NCBI RefSeq assembly: GCF_013409305.1
Contig: NZ_JACBZJ010000001.1
Span: forward strand, 1,674,001-1,738,000
Length of the DNA: 64,000 nucleotides
Direction: 5' to 3'
Origin: Cellulomonas soli
GTDB lineage: Bacteria > Actinomycetota > Actinomycetes > Actinomycetales > Cellulomonadaceae
Below, one piece after another: positions 15,807-23,637 of this stretch (positions within the stretch are counted from its first letter, which is position 1; each line of letters opens with the position of its first letter). The notes beneath the pieces are model-generated. The model saw only the letters and a program-made list of their open reading frames with translations. It was not told the DNA's origin and ran no database searches. The position numbers were made by a program, and so were the translations under genes.

Positions 15807-17107
15807 TGGCACGTCGATCCCTGCGCGTCGCGGTGCTGACCGCGACGTCCCTCTCGGTGCTGACGGTCGCAGCCGGTCCGGCTGTGGCGGCTGACGACCT
15901 GTCCGATGAGGGCCTGTGGTACTACACGGCGACGGGGATCGAGCAGGCCCACCAGACGACCACCGGTGAGGGTGTCACCGTCGCGGTGATCGACTCGGCG
16001 ATCAACCCTGCGGCGCCCGAGCTGCAGGGCGCTGATCTGACGGTGACAGAGCCGGGGTACTGCGCACTCGAGGCGGGTGGTGATCCCCTGCCTGCCGCCA
16101 GCACTGACGAAGCCGCGTTCCACGGCACGTCGATGGCGTCACTGATCGTCGGCAACGGCGCGGGGGCGAACGGTCAGCGGGGGGTGCAGGGTCTTGCGCC
16201 GGGCGTCAGACTCCTCTTCTACGGTGACATGTCCGGCCAGGGCCCGTGCTTCTCCGACCCGGAGCGCACCACCCGCGTGCGGCAGGCTGTGGATGACGGC
16301 GCCGACATCATCAGCATGTCGGAGTCGAGCGATCTCCAGGAACTAGCGCTCCCGTCGGACGACATCGCGTATGCCCTGGCGCACGGGGTGATCGTGGTGG
16401 CGTCGTCCCCGAACACTGGTGGTGTTGGCTTGCCGGTGTACCCGGTTGCGTACAACGGGGTGGTGGGTGTGGCGGCTGGTCGGGCGGATGGTCAGGTCTC
16501 GGATCTGGTGGTCAGTGCGGACTATGTCGATGTGATTGCTCCGGGTGAGGACATCCGGGCGTTGACGCCGCAGGGTGACTGGTCGGTGTATGCGGTGGAG
16601 TCGGGGTCCTCGGGTGCCACGGCGTACACCTCGGGGGTGTTGGCGTTGGTGTGGTCGGCGTATCCGCAGGCGACGGCGAACCAGATCCTGCAGTCCTTGA
16701 TCCGTAACACCGGCTCGGAGGATCACGAGCTGGGGTGGGTGGACCTGTGGGGGTACGGGACGGTGAACGTGCGTCACATGCTGGCCAACGACCCGACCCA
16801 GTACCCGGACGTGAACCCGCTGCTGAGCGAGGAGGGTTCTCCGTCTTCGGCCGATGTGGACGCGGCGCGTGAGGCGGCGGCGCCGGTGCCGAGCCCGTCG
16901 GCGACGGAGTCTGAGTCGGCGGCGGACGCACCTTCGAGCCCGGTTGCGGAGGCCGAGGGTGGTGGGGGTGCCGGCCTGCTGGTCGCCGGGGTGGGCCTCC
17001 TGGCCGTGGTCCTTGCGGGGGTCGTGACGGCCGTGGTGATCGCCCGACGCCGTCGTCTTGCCCATGACCTGCCGACATCCGTTGACAACCCCAGCACGGG
17101 AGCCTGA
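15806..17107 (+). CDS. Type VII secretion-associated serine protease, mycosin 1
   Basis: A 433-residue subtilase with signal peptide (1-28, cut after AVA), subtilisin domain, Pro/Ser/Ala-rich linker, a transmembrane helix (LLVAGVGLLAVVLAGVVTAVVIA) and a short RRRRLAHD tail: the mycosin layout. The triad is present: Asp63 (VAVIDSAINP), His106 (FHGTSMASLIVG) and Ser269 in GSSGA, with oxyanion Asn203 (SSPNTGG). Two departures from canonical mycosins: the usual GTS is GSS, and the proline normally four residues after the serine is alanine. Mycosins sit outside the membrane, stabilise the ESX complex and cleave selected substrates. ATG overlaps the preceding stop (TGATG). It is followed directly by a paralogue. 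Confidence 0.92.
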   Translation: MARRSLRVAVLTATSLSVLTVAAGPAVAADDLSDEGLWYYTATGIEQAHQTTTGEGVTVAVIDSAINPAAPELQGADLTVTEPGYCALEAGGDPLPAASTDEAAFHGTSMASLIVGNGAGANGQRGVQGLAPGVRLLFYGDMSGQGPCFSDPERTTRVRQAVDDGADIISMSESSDLQELALPSDDIAYALAHGVIVVASSPNTGGVGLPVYPVAYNGVVGVAAGRADGQVSDLVVSADYVDVIAPGEDIRALTPQGDWSVYAVESGSSGATAYTSGVLALVWSAYPQATANQILQSLIRNTGSEDHELGWVDLWGYGTVNVRHMLANDPTQYPDVNPLLSEEGSPSSADVDAAREAAAPVPSPSATESESAADAPSSPVAEAEGGGGAGLLVAGVGLLAVVLAGVVTAVVIARRRRLAHDLPTSVDNPSTGA

Positions 17108-18184
17108 AGTGACGAAGAAGGCCGATGACCTCGCCCGCACCCTCGCGCCTCCGGTGCGCTCGCGGTGGGCGATGGTCGGGGGTGTGCTGGCGCTGACCTG
17201 TGCTGCCTCGTTGACGGTGGGCGCGTCCGCGGCTGTGGCAGCCGACGACTTGTCCGATGAGGGCTTGTGGTACTACACGGCGACGGGGATCGAGCAGGCC
17301 CACCAGACGACCACCGGTGAGGGTGTCACCGTCGCGGTGATCGACGAGGGCATCAACCCGGCCGTCCCCGAGCTGCAGGGTGCTGACCTGACCGTCCATG
17401 AGCCGTCGTACTGCGCCCTCGAGAGGGGGGGTGACCTGCTGCCGGCGGCCGTGACCGACGAGTCCGCGCTGCATGGCACCTCGATGACCTCGCTGATCGT
17501 CGGCAATGGTGTGGGCGCGAACGGTCAACGGGGGGTGCAGGGCGTCGCCCCCGGGGTCAGGCTCCTGTTCTACCGGTCCCTCGCCCCGGCGTGCGTCCAA
17601 GACAGCGGCTACACGAGTGGTGACGCGATCCGTCAGGCCGTCGACGACGGCGCCGACATCATCAATGCCTCGTGGGGATCTGAGAGCGTCATGGCGGACG
17701 TGGCGCCGGGGGACATCGCGTACGCCTTGGCGCACGACGTGATCGTCGTGGCCGCCGCTCCGAACGCCAGTGGGCCGTCTCTTCCGACCTACCCGATCTC
17801 CTACAACGGGGTGGTGGGTGTGGCTGCCGGTCGGGTGGATGGTCAGGTCTCGGATCTGGTGGTCAGCGCGGACTTCGTCGATGTGATTGCTCCGGGAGTG
17901 GACATCCGGGCCTTGACGTCCGAGGCCGACTGGTCCGTGTATGAGTTGAAGTCGGGCACGTCGGGTGCCACGGCGTACACCTCGGGGGTGTTGGCGTTGG
18001 TGTGGTCGGCGTATCCGCAGGCGACGGCGAACCAGATCCTGCAGTCCTTGATCCGTAACACCGGCTCGGAGGATCACGAGCTGGGGTGGGTGGACCTGTG
18101 GGGGTACGGGACGGTGAACGTGCGTCACATGCTGGCCAACGACCCGACCCAGTACCCGGACGTGAACCCGCTGCTGAGCGAGGA
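15915..18184 (+). repeat. Tandem duplication of the mycosin gene (offset 1351 bp)
   Basis: Two tracts are identical between the copies at a constant 1351-bp offset: 15915-15994 with 17266-17345 (80 bp) and 16610-16833 with 17961-18184 (224 bp). The middle of the protease domain has diverged. Identical ends with a diverged centre suggest duplication followed by gene conversion or by selection for change in the substrate-facing region. Confidence 0.85.
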
Positions 18185-18449
18185 CGGCTCGCCCTCGCCG
18201 GCCGATGTGGACGCGGCACGTGAGGTGGTGACGCCGACCCCGTCGGTGACGGCCACGCAGGGCGCGTCGGATGCGCCCTCGAGTCCGGCGGTTGAGGCCG
18301 ACAGCGGGGGCGGCGGTCTGCTCGTGGCCGGGGTGGGTGTCCTGGCCGTGGTCCTTGCGGGGGTCGTGACGGCCCTGGTGATCGCCCGACGTCGTCGTCT
18401 TGCCCATGACCTGCCCACATCTGTTGACCACCCCAGCACAGGAGCCTGA
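17109..18449 (+). CDS. Type VII secretion-associated serine protease, mycosin 2, with chimeric N-terminus
   Basis: A 446-residue paralogue of the upstream mycosin. Triad: Asp79 (VAVIDEGINP), His122 (LHGTSMTSLIVG), Ser285 in a canonical GTSGA; oxyanion Asn219 in AAPN. A C-terminal transmembrane helix and RRRRLAHD tail are present. The odd part is the start: GTG 17109 opens MTKKADDLARTL, the same first 12 residues (and nearly the same DNA, 17103-17145 against 18445-18487) as the unrelated next gene, spliced onto a new signal peptide (SRWAMVGGVLALTCAASLTV). This marks the junction of a tandem duplication that joined the 5' end of the downstream gene to a mycosin. The charged 12-residue extension is long for a signal peptide n-region. 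Confidence 0.92.
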   Translation: MTKKADDLARTLAPPVRSRWAMVGGVLALTCAASLTVGASAAVAADDLSDEGLWYYTATGIEQAHQTTTGEGVTVAVIDEGINPAVPELQGADLTVHEPSYCALERGGDLLPAAVTDESALHGTSMTSLIVGNGVGANGQRGVQGVAPGVRLLFYRSLAPACVQDSGYTSGDAIRQAVDDGADIINASWGSESVMADVAPGDIAYALAHDVIVVAAAPNASGPSLPTYPISYNGVVGVAAGRVDGQVSDLVVSADFVDVIAPGVDIRALTSEADWSVYELKSGTSGATAYTSGVLALVWSAYPQATANQILQSLIRNTGSEDHELGWVDLWGYGTVNVRHMLANDPTQYPDVNPLLSEDGSPSPADVDAAREVVTPTPSVTATQGASDAPSSPAVEADSGGGGLLVAGVGVLAVVLAGVVTALVIARRRRLAHDLPTSVDHPSTGA

Positions 18450-18450
18450 C

Positions 18451-19839
18451 GTGACGAAGAAGGCCGACGACCTCGCCCGCACCCTCGACGCCGACCTCGC
18501 GGCGCTGTGGGACTACGTGGACCGCATCAAGGCACTGAGCCGATCGGTGGAGGATCACGCCGCCGGCCTGCGCCCGATCGCGGCCGACCTGGGCGTGTCG
18601 GGGCAGGTCGAGGACGTCGCCGCGGAGTCGCTCGCCTCCCTGGCCACGCAGGGCGTCGCTCTCTCCGACCAGTTCGCGGTGGTGTCCGCCTCCGTCAGCC
18701 AGGCCCGCGAGGCGCTCATATCGGCCCGGAACGCCTATCACGCACTCCCGGAGGGTGGGCTGGACGGGTGGCAGGCCGTCGCGGTGACCGCTGCCAAGGT
18801 GGCCGTGCCCGGGGTCGGGACGCTCGCCGGGGACGCGGCTGCGGTGTATTGGACCGCAGAGAACGCCAAGGAGCGCGAGGCTGCGGCGGGCAGTGCCCTG
18901 CAGACGCTGAAGAGCGACCTGGAGGCGGCGTCGGCCGTCGTGGTGAGCGGTACCTCGTGGTCCGAACTGCCGAACGTTGGCGATCCGACCGTGAACGACT
19001 CGACGGAGTCGACCGTGTCGGGCACCTCCACGAGCGGCTCGACCCGACGGTCGGTCGCTTCCGTCGCCACGATCGGCTCGACGAACACGAGCACGAGCAG
19101 TACCACGACGCCGCTGACGTCCACCCCCATCGGTACCGGGTCGATCATCAGCACCCCGTTGACCCCGGGCTCGACGGCGCTCGACCCCACGGTGCCCGGG
19201 TCGTCGACGAGCGGTGGGTCCACCTCCGCGGACGGTCACCTGACCGGCGGCACCGTGCCCGGGACGGTCCGGACCGGGCTGCCGGGCGCACTGCCCGGGT
19301 CCACGGTCGGCGGGGCGGGTCTGGGTCTGTCAGGGTCGGGCATCGGGAGCGGGAGTGCCGACAGTGCCCTGGCGGGCGGGCTCGCGGCCGGCGTCACGGC
19401 GCTCGGGTCGACAGGGTTGAGCCGGTTGGGTTCCACCGGTGGTCTCCTCGGCGTGTCCGGGGCCGGCGGCACGTCCGGTCTGTCGTCCGGCGGGTCGTCG
19501 GGTGTTCTCGGCGGTGGCCGGTCCGCCTCCACGGCGAGCACCACGCTGCGCGGGACGTCGGGGTCGTCGTTGGTCGAGGGCAGCGCATCGACCACGACCG
19601 CCACGGGCGCGGCCGGCGGGCGCTCGACGGGGTCCTCGTCCGGGATGATGCCCGGCGGTGGTGGCGGTGCCGGTGGTGGCAAGGAGAAGCGTCGACGCGC
19701 GGGCGGTGGCCTGATCGCCCCCGGGTTCGAGGACGACGACCGCCGGGTGGCGGTGCCGCTGGGCGCCGGTGCCCGGGCTGGTTCGCGCGACCAGCTGCCC
19801 GTCGTGCTCGAGGTCGAGGAGCCCGACGACACCTGGTGA
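18451..19839 (+). CDS. T7SS-associated protein with helical N-domain and Gly/Ser/Thr-rich tail (effector candidate)
   Basis: A 462-residue protein. Residues ~1-165 are alpha-helical (starting MTKKADDLARTLDADLAALW and including LSRSVEDHAAGLRPIAADLG), like WXG/PPE-type domains. Residues ~170-410 are low-complexity Ser, Thr and Gly. The end is charged (GGGKEKRRRAGG, then GLIAPGFEDDDRRVAVPLG and EVEEPDDTW). No signal peptide, so export would be through T7SS or it acts inside the cell. GTG 18451 comes 1 bp after the mycosin 2 stop. Helical head plus glycine-rich tail recalls mycobacterial PPE proteins, but I see no PPE motif. Its first 12 codons also head mycosin 2. Function unknown; last gene before a strong terminator. 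Confidence 0.72.
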   Translation: MTKKADDLARTLDADLAALWDYVDRIKALSRSVEDHAAGLRPIAADLGVSGQVEDVAAESLASLATQGVALSDQFAVVSASVSQAREALISARNAYHALPEGGLDGWQAVAVTAAKVAVPGVGTLAGDAAAVYWTAENAKEREAAAGSALQTLKSDLEAASAVVVSGTSWSELPNVGDPTVNDSTESTVSGTSTSGSTRRSVASVATIGSTNTSTSSTTTPLTSTPIGTGSIISTPLTPGSTALDPTVPGSSTSGGSTSADGHLTGGTVPGTVRTGLPGALPGSTVGGAGLGLSGSGIGSGSADSALAGGLAAGVTALGSTGLSRLGSTGGLLGVSGAGGTSGLSSGGSSGVLGGGRSASTASTTLRGTSGSSLVEGSASTTTATGAAGGRSTGSSSGMMPGGGGGAGGGKEKRRRAGGGLIAPGFEDDDRRVAVPLGAGARAGSRDQLPVVLEVEEPDDTW

Positions 19840-19850
19840 TCTGCCGTGAC

Positions 19851-19890
19851 CCGCTGGTGACCTGCCCGGATAGGGGCAGGTCACCAGCGG
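19851..19890. terminator. Bidirectional hairpin terminator between convergent genes
   Basis: A perfect 17-bp stem pairs 19851-19867 with 19874-19890 around a 6-nt loop (GGATAG), between the end of the T7SS operon (19839) and the end of the convergent hydrolase gene (19904). No U-tract on either side, as is common in high-GC actinobacteria. Confidence 0.8.
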
Positions 19891-19903
19891 TGGGTCGGGC
19901 CGC

Positions 19904-20815
19904 TCAGCGCACCCGGGCGCCCTCGCCGACCTGTGCCACGACGGCGGCGACCACGTCGGCGTCGGCCAGGATCCGCTGGTGCCCGAGGCCTTCCGTGGTG
20001 CGCAGGACCGCGCCCGGCCAGGCCTGGGCGATGCGCGCGCCGACCTCGTAGGGGGTCTCCTTGTCGCGACGGTCGTGCACGACGAGCGTCGGCGGCATGC
20101 TGCCGTCGGTGCCGAGCGGCACGAGGTCGAAGTCGGACAGCGGGCGCCCGCAGAAGGCCTCCATGTCCTGCTGCAGCGGCACCCGGGTCCGCTCGCCGAA
20201 GCCGAGCAGGGCGGCGAAGTCGTAGGTGATCTCGACGAAGTCGTGGTTCGGGGCGACGAGCACGAGCTGCTGCGTCGGCAGGCCGAAGTGCACGACCATC
20301 GACGCGCTCGTGCAGCCGAGCGAGTGCGCGACGACGGCCTCGGCAGGGCCGAACCGGTCGGCCACCGCGGTGAACGACTCGATCATCTCCATGAGGTTCC
20401 CGCGGCCCGGGCCCATGCCCCCGGGTTCGGAGTCGCCGTGCCCGGGGGCGTCGAACGCGACGACCCGGTGGCCGCTCGCGACGAGCGGCTCGACGAAGGC
20501 GCCGAGCTGGCCGCGCCAGCCGCCCCAGCCGTGCACGAGGTAGACGGTCGGGCCCTCTCCCCAGGTCTCGACGACGACTCGGCCGCCGCGGGGCACCGGG
20601 ACCTGGGTTACCTCGCCGGGCGTGGTGCGCAGGTCGCGGCGTCGGCCGGCGTTGCCGGGCAGCGTGCACCACACGTCCATGGCGAGGGCGGCGCCGCGGC
20701 GCGGGGCGAGCCGGTCGAGCACACCGAACCGGGTGCGCAGCGTGAGCAGGCGCGCTGTGGACGCCAGGCGTGCGCGGCGGCTGCGGGTGGTCACGGGCGG
20801 GTGGGCGAAGCTCAT
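19904..20815 (-). CDS. Alpha/beta hydrolase
   Basis: A 303-residue alpha/beta-hydrolase. The oxyanion segment is VYLVHGWGGWRGQL (residues 91-104) and the nucleophile elbow is AHSLGC with Ser165. An acid is likely in the VVHDRRDKETP loop and the histidine in EGLGHQRIL. FDAPGHGDSEPG is typical of small-molecule esterases and lactonases. No signal peptide is obvious, although residues 1-50 are basic and hydrophobic. Its ATG overlaps the TGA of a TetR gene (ATGA), so it is probably the direct target of that regulator and may detoxify or modify the inducer. Substrate unknown. Confidence 0.85.
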   Translation of the reverse strand: MSFAHPPVTTRSRRARLASTARLLTLRTRFGVLDRLAPRRGAALAMDVWCTLPGNAGRRRDLRTTPGEVTQVPVPRGGRVVVETWGEGPTVYLVHGWGGWRGQLGAFVEPLVASGHRVVAFDAPGHGDSEPGGMGPGRGNLMEMIESFTAVADRFGPAEAVVAHSLGCTSASMVVHFGLPTQQLVLVAPNHDFVEITYDFAALLGFGERTRVPLQQDMEAFCGRPLSDFDLVPLGTDGSMPPTLVVHDRRDKETPYEVGARIAQAWPGAVLRTTEGLGHQRILADADVVAAVVAQVGEGARVR

Positions 20816-21441
20816 CGGGTGGTCTCCGAGGTCTCGGGGGAGGGGGTGCGGGCGGCGGCGAGCAGGGCGTCGACCGCGGTGCGGGCGCGTGCTTCCGCGT
20901 GCGGGTCGTCCAGCAGTCGGTGGGTGTGGAAGAACGCGAGCATCACGCCGTAGAGGTCGAACGCGAACTGTGCGGTGTCGACGTCGGGCCGCAGCTGTCC
21001 CTCGGTGACGCCGCCGGCGACGATCCGGGCGATCGTGCGGGCCAGCTCGAGGTGCAGCTCGCGGAGCCGGTCGCGCACCGGGCCCGGCTGGTCGTCGAGC
21101 TCGGTGCCGGCCTTGACGATGACGCAGCCGCCGGGGCCGCGTCCGGTGCCGCAGGCGAGCCACCGGTCGACCAGGTCGCGGATCCGGGGCTCACCACGTG
21201 GGGCGCGCAGGGCGGGGCGGACCACGGTGGTGGCGAACTCCTCGGCTGCGGCGTCGAGCACGGCCAGCTGGAGCTGCTCCTTGGAGCCGAAGTGGGCGTA
21301 GAGGCCGCTCTTCGACATGCCTGCGCAGGTGGCCAGGTCGCCGAGGGTCAGGCCGCCGAGGCCGACGCGCACGGTGGTGGCGACGGCCTGCGTGAGGATC
21401 GCGTCGCGCGTGCGCTGCCCCTTGGTCGCCGTCCCCGTCAC
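20812..21441 (-). CDS. TetR family transcriptional regulator
   Basis: A 209-residue TetR regulator. The DNA-binding domain is RDAILTQAVATTVRVGLGGL followed by TLGDLATCAGMSKSGLYAHF, with the GLYAHFGSKEQL recognition region. The ligand domain carries a CVIVKAGTELDDQPGPVRD segment seen in TetR_C proteins of the YfiR-like group. Its stop overlaps the hydrolase ATG, giving a two-gene operon. GTG at 21441 lies close to an inverted repeat (21454-21465) that is probably its own operator. Confidence 0.9.
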   Translation of the reverse strand: MTGTATKGQRTRDAILTQAVATTVRVGLGGLTLGDLATCAGMSKSGLYAHFGSKEQLQLAVLDAAAEEFATTVVRPALRAPRGEPRIRDLVDRWLACGTGRGPGGCVIVKAGTELDDQPGPVRDRLRELHLELARTIARIVAGGVTEGQLRPDVDTAQFAFDLYGVMLAFFHTHRLLDDPHAEARARTAVDALLAAARTPSPETSETTR

Positions 21442-21453
21442 CCGCAGAAATTA

Positions 21454-21465
21454 GCACGACCGTGC
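21454..21465. promoter_or_regulatory. Candidate operator of the TetR/hydrolase operon
   Basis: GCACG and CGTGC form a perfect 5-2-5 inverted repeat inside TTAGCACGACCGTGCGGAAA, starting 13 bp upstream of the tetR GTG. TAGCACGA-type palindromes are common TetR-family sites. Place and symmetry support autoregulation. Confidence 0.45.
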
Positions 21466-21530
21466 GGAAAGGCCCGTGCTGACGGCCGCACGCAGGGCCT
21501 GCCGGGGGCCGGTGGTAGCGTCCCCGGACC

Positions 21531-21815
21531 ATGAGCACACCGCGTGACGACCGGCCCGGAACCCCTCCCACCACCGCCGGTGTGGGCAAGCAGCTGGCCC
21601 GCGACATGGGCCAGGGCCTCGCCGAGATCGCCGTCTGGGCCGTGGCCGTCGTCGTCGTGGTCGGCGGTCTCGGTCTGCTCGGCTCGCTCGTCGGCGGCCC
21701 GGTCGGGTTCGTCGTCGGCGCGCTGCTCGGCGTCCTCGTGCTCGGTGTCACGTGGCTCGTGCTGCTCGTGGCAGGGGTCTCCCTGGCGGCGAAGGTGCTC
21801 CGCCGCCAGGGCTGA
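21531..21815 (+). CDS. Small membrane protein with two helices
   Basis: A 94-residue protein with a polar N-terminus (MSTPRDDRPGTPPTTAGVGK), two Val/Leu/Gly-rich transmembrane helices (about 33-56 and 57-85) and a short basic end (KVLRRQG). The family was not recognised. ATG at 21531 is the first in frame and is preceded by no clear Shine-Dalgarno, suggesting a leaderless message. Its end is 20 bp from the convergent T7SS-like gene. Confidence 0.62.
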   Translation: MSTPRDDRPGTPPTTAGVGKQLARDMGQGLAEIAVWAVAVVVVVGGLGLLGSLVGGPVGFVVGALLGVLVLGVTWLVLLVAGVSLAAKVLRRQG

Positions 21816-21835
21816 GTCCCGGTCCCGGGACGGCG

Positions 21836-22771
21836 TCAGTCCTCGAACGGCGCCGCCGGGATCGCCGCGTCGACCCGCTCGAGCGTGTCGTCGATCGTGT
21901 CGATCGCCTCGCGCAGCGGCGAGCCGTCCGGGACCCAGTGGTCGCCGGTGCCACCCAGCCGTGCGCGCCACGGCGTCTGGATGCCCGTGCGACCGTCGAT
22001 CCGGTCGTCCACCTCGTCCACGGCGATGTCCCGCACACCCTTCAGGAGCGTGCTCGCCGCCTCCGGGACGGGAGCGCCGCTCAGCCCGGTCAGGGTGCGC
22101 ACCACCGGCTTGAGCACCACGCCCTTGACCAGCAGCGTCTTGATGAGGAAGCCCTCGCGCGAGAAGAACGACATCTTGTTCACGGCCTGCAGCAGCGTGG
22201 CGAGCCGCTGCAGCAGCGGCACCAGCCGGGCCAGCACCGCGGCGATGCGCGAACCGGCCACGGCGGCCTCGGCCGCGGCAGCCGCACTCCCGGCGACCGC
22301 CGAGGCCCCGAGCGTCACCAGGCTCAGCGCGGCGCTGACGGCCAGCGTGAGCAGCGCCCACTCGATGAGCTCCTGGATGATCGTCGCCACCAGCTCCTCG
22401 GCGAGCTCGACCTCCATCGCAGCGTCCTCGAGGAACTCGGCGGTCTCGACGCTGCCGTCGGCGAGCTGCTCGACAGCGGCGAGCAGCTCGGTCATCGACG
22501 CCTGGAACGCGTCGTGCGCCTCGCCCTCCCATGCCGAGCCGAGCGGCGCGATGACGTCCCTGTGGTGCGTCGCGAGCTGGTCGATCGTCGCCGCGAGGTC
22601 ACGCCAGCGCTGGGCGGTCGAGCGGACCTCGTCCGACGAGCCGGTGACCCAGTCGAACATGTCCGCGAGCGGCGAGACGAGCGGCCGCATGAGCGAGTCG
22701 ATCATGCCGTCGAGGGGCGACATCCAGCCGTTGATCTTGTCCCACACGGAGACCGCGGTGCCGACCCCCAT
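21836..22771 (-). CDS. WXG100-like T7SS effector candidate with hydrophobic core
   Basis: A 311-residue protein. Residues ~45-130 form a helical hairpin with a WXG-type motif W-E-G at 81-83 (GSAWEGEAHDAFQASM). Residues ~130-175 form a strongly hydrophobic Ala/Leu stretch (EWALLTLAVSAALSLVTLGA). The C-terminal ~130 residues are amphipathic and end in VDAAIPAAPFED. No signal peptide. WXG head, hydrophobic middle and variable tail is typical of T7SS-exported toxins or PPE-like proteins, but I recognise no enzymatic domain in the tail. ATG at 22771 overlaps the previous stop by one base. It is the last gene of a three-gene operon with EspC-like and YbaB-like proteins. No immunity gene is evident. 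Confidence 0.72.
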   Translation of the reverse strand: MGVGTAVSVWDKINGWMSPLDGMIDSLMRPLVSPLADMFDWVTGSSDEVRSTAQRWRDLAATIDQLATHHRDVIAPLGSAWEGEAHDAFQASMTELLAAVEQLADGSVETAEFLEDAAMEVELAEELVATIIQELIEWALLTLAVSAALSLVTLGASAVAGSAAAAAEAAVAGSRIAAVLARLVPLLQRLATLLQAVNKMSFFSREGFLIKTLLVKGVVLKPVVRTLTGLSGAPVPEAASTLLKGVRDIAVDEVDDRIDGRTGIQTPWRARLGGTGDHWVPDGSPLREAIDTIDDTLERVDAAIPAAPFED

Positions 22772-23088
22772 CAGAGCCTCGCCTGCAGCTGGGTGAGCAG
22801 CGCGGACACCGAGTCGTCCCCGGTGGCGTAGCCGTCAGCGGTGGCCACCAGGCCGTCGCCGATGTTCCGGTAGATCTCCTGCAGCGCCGCCAGCGCCTCG
22901 CCGAGCCCTTGGTAGCGGGCATCGAACGCCGCCTGGACCTCGTCGGCCTGCGGCAGCTTGCCGAGGGAACCTCGCGGCAGGTCCGCCGCGAGCCGCTGGG
23001 ACTCGACCGCCGCGTAGCTGTCGGCGATCGCCTGGTGCTCGGAGGCCGCGCGGCGCAGCGCGTCGAGCTCGACGCGGACCTGGGTCAT
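22771..23088 (-). CDS. EspC/WXG100-like helical protein
   Basis: A 105-residue helical protein (MTQVRVELDALRRAASEHQA at the start, a middle FDARYQGLGEALAALQEIYR helix and an ALLTQLQARL end), similar in layout to ESX-1 secretion-associated EspC-type proteins. It lacks a W-x-G motif. Its ATG overlaps the stop of the YbaB-like gene (ATGA) and its stop overlaps the next ATG, so all three genes are coupled. Probably a co-secreted partner or chaperone of the WEG protein. Confidence 0.72.
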   Translation of the reverse strand: MTQVRVELDALRRAASEHQAIADSYAAVESQRLAADLPRGSLGKLPQADEVQAAFDARYQGLGEALAALQEIYRNIGDGLVATADGYATGDDSVSALLTQLQARL

Positions 23089-23504
23089 GCCTGCTCCTGC
23101 CGCCGACGCTCGAGCTCGGTGCGCAGCGCCGTGCGCGTCCGCTCCGGCACCTGGCCGGCGACGAGGTCGCGGATGTCGGCCGCACCCGGCAGGTCCTCGG
23201 TCAGGCGCGCGACGGTCGCGGCGACGTCCTGCTGCGCGCGCGCCGCGGCCTCGAGCACGACGTCGCGCAGCTGCTCGGGCGTCAGGCGGTTGGCACCCTC
23301 GGCGAACCGGACGTCGACGAGGGCACCCGTGGTGCCCACCGTGACGGTCGCGGAGCGGTCCGCGCTCGTCCCGGTGCCCCGGGCGCTCGCCAGGTCCTCC
23401 TGGAGGGCCGCCACCGCCTCGAGTCGAGCGCGGGACTCCGCCTCGACGCGTGCCACCCACTGGGTCGTCGTTCCCGAGACCGATCCTCCGTCTCCGCCGG
23501 CCAC
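23085..23504 (-). CDS. YbaB/EbfC-type DNA-binding family protein
   Basis: About 139 residues. After a long N-terminal helix (QWVARVEAESRARLEAVAAL) comes SATVTVGTTGALVDVRFAEG, the central beta-hairpin of YbaB/EbfC proteins, and then a helix (TPEQLRDVVLEAAARAQQDV). YbaB proteins are nucleoid-associated; relatives next to EspC-like genes are frequent in actinobacterial T7SS loci, where their role is not known. The start is uncertain: GTG 23504 gives 139 residues and GTG 23456 gives 123; neither has a good ribosome-binding site. Confidence 0.75.
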   Translation of the reverse strand: MAGGDGGSVSGTTTQWVARVEAESRARLEAVAALQEDLASARGTGTSADRSATVTVGTTGALVDVRFAEGANRLTPEQLRDVVLEAAARAQQDVAATVARLTEDLPGAADIRDLVAGQVPERTRTALRTELERRRQEQA

Positions 23505-23637
23505 CAGGGCCGGACATCGTGCGCATACCGGACACCGCCGGCGAGAGGACGGTAGCGGACCGCGGGCCGAACCCGTGGGCCCGACCTGTCGCGGCCACCC
23601 TGTGCCCGCCGCGGCGCGGCAGGTAGCGTTCCCTCGC

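Noticed and set aside
17058..17108. Upstream start (ATG 17058) for mycosin 2
   Set aside because: It would overlap the end of mycosin 1 in another frame; GTG 17109 reproduces the start of the downstream gene and gives a sensible signal peptide.
18961..18990. AACGTTGG at 18974 as another LacI operator
   Set aside because: It lies inside the 18451-19839 coding sequence and lacks the TGG half-site of the three real operators.
14729..19839. A complete ESX/type VII secretion locus
   Set aside because: No EccB, EccC, EccD or EccE gene is in the window; only substrates, partner proteins and mycosins are present.
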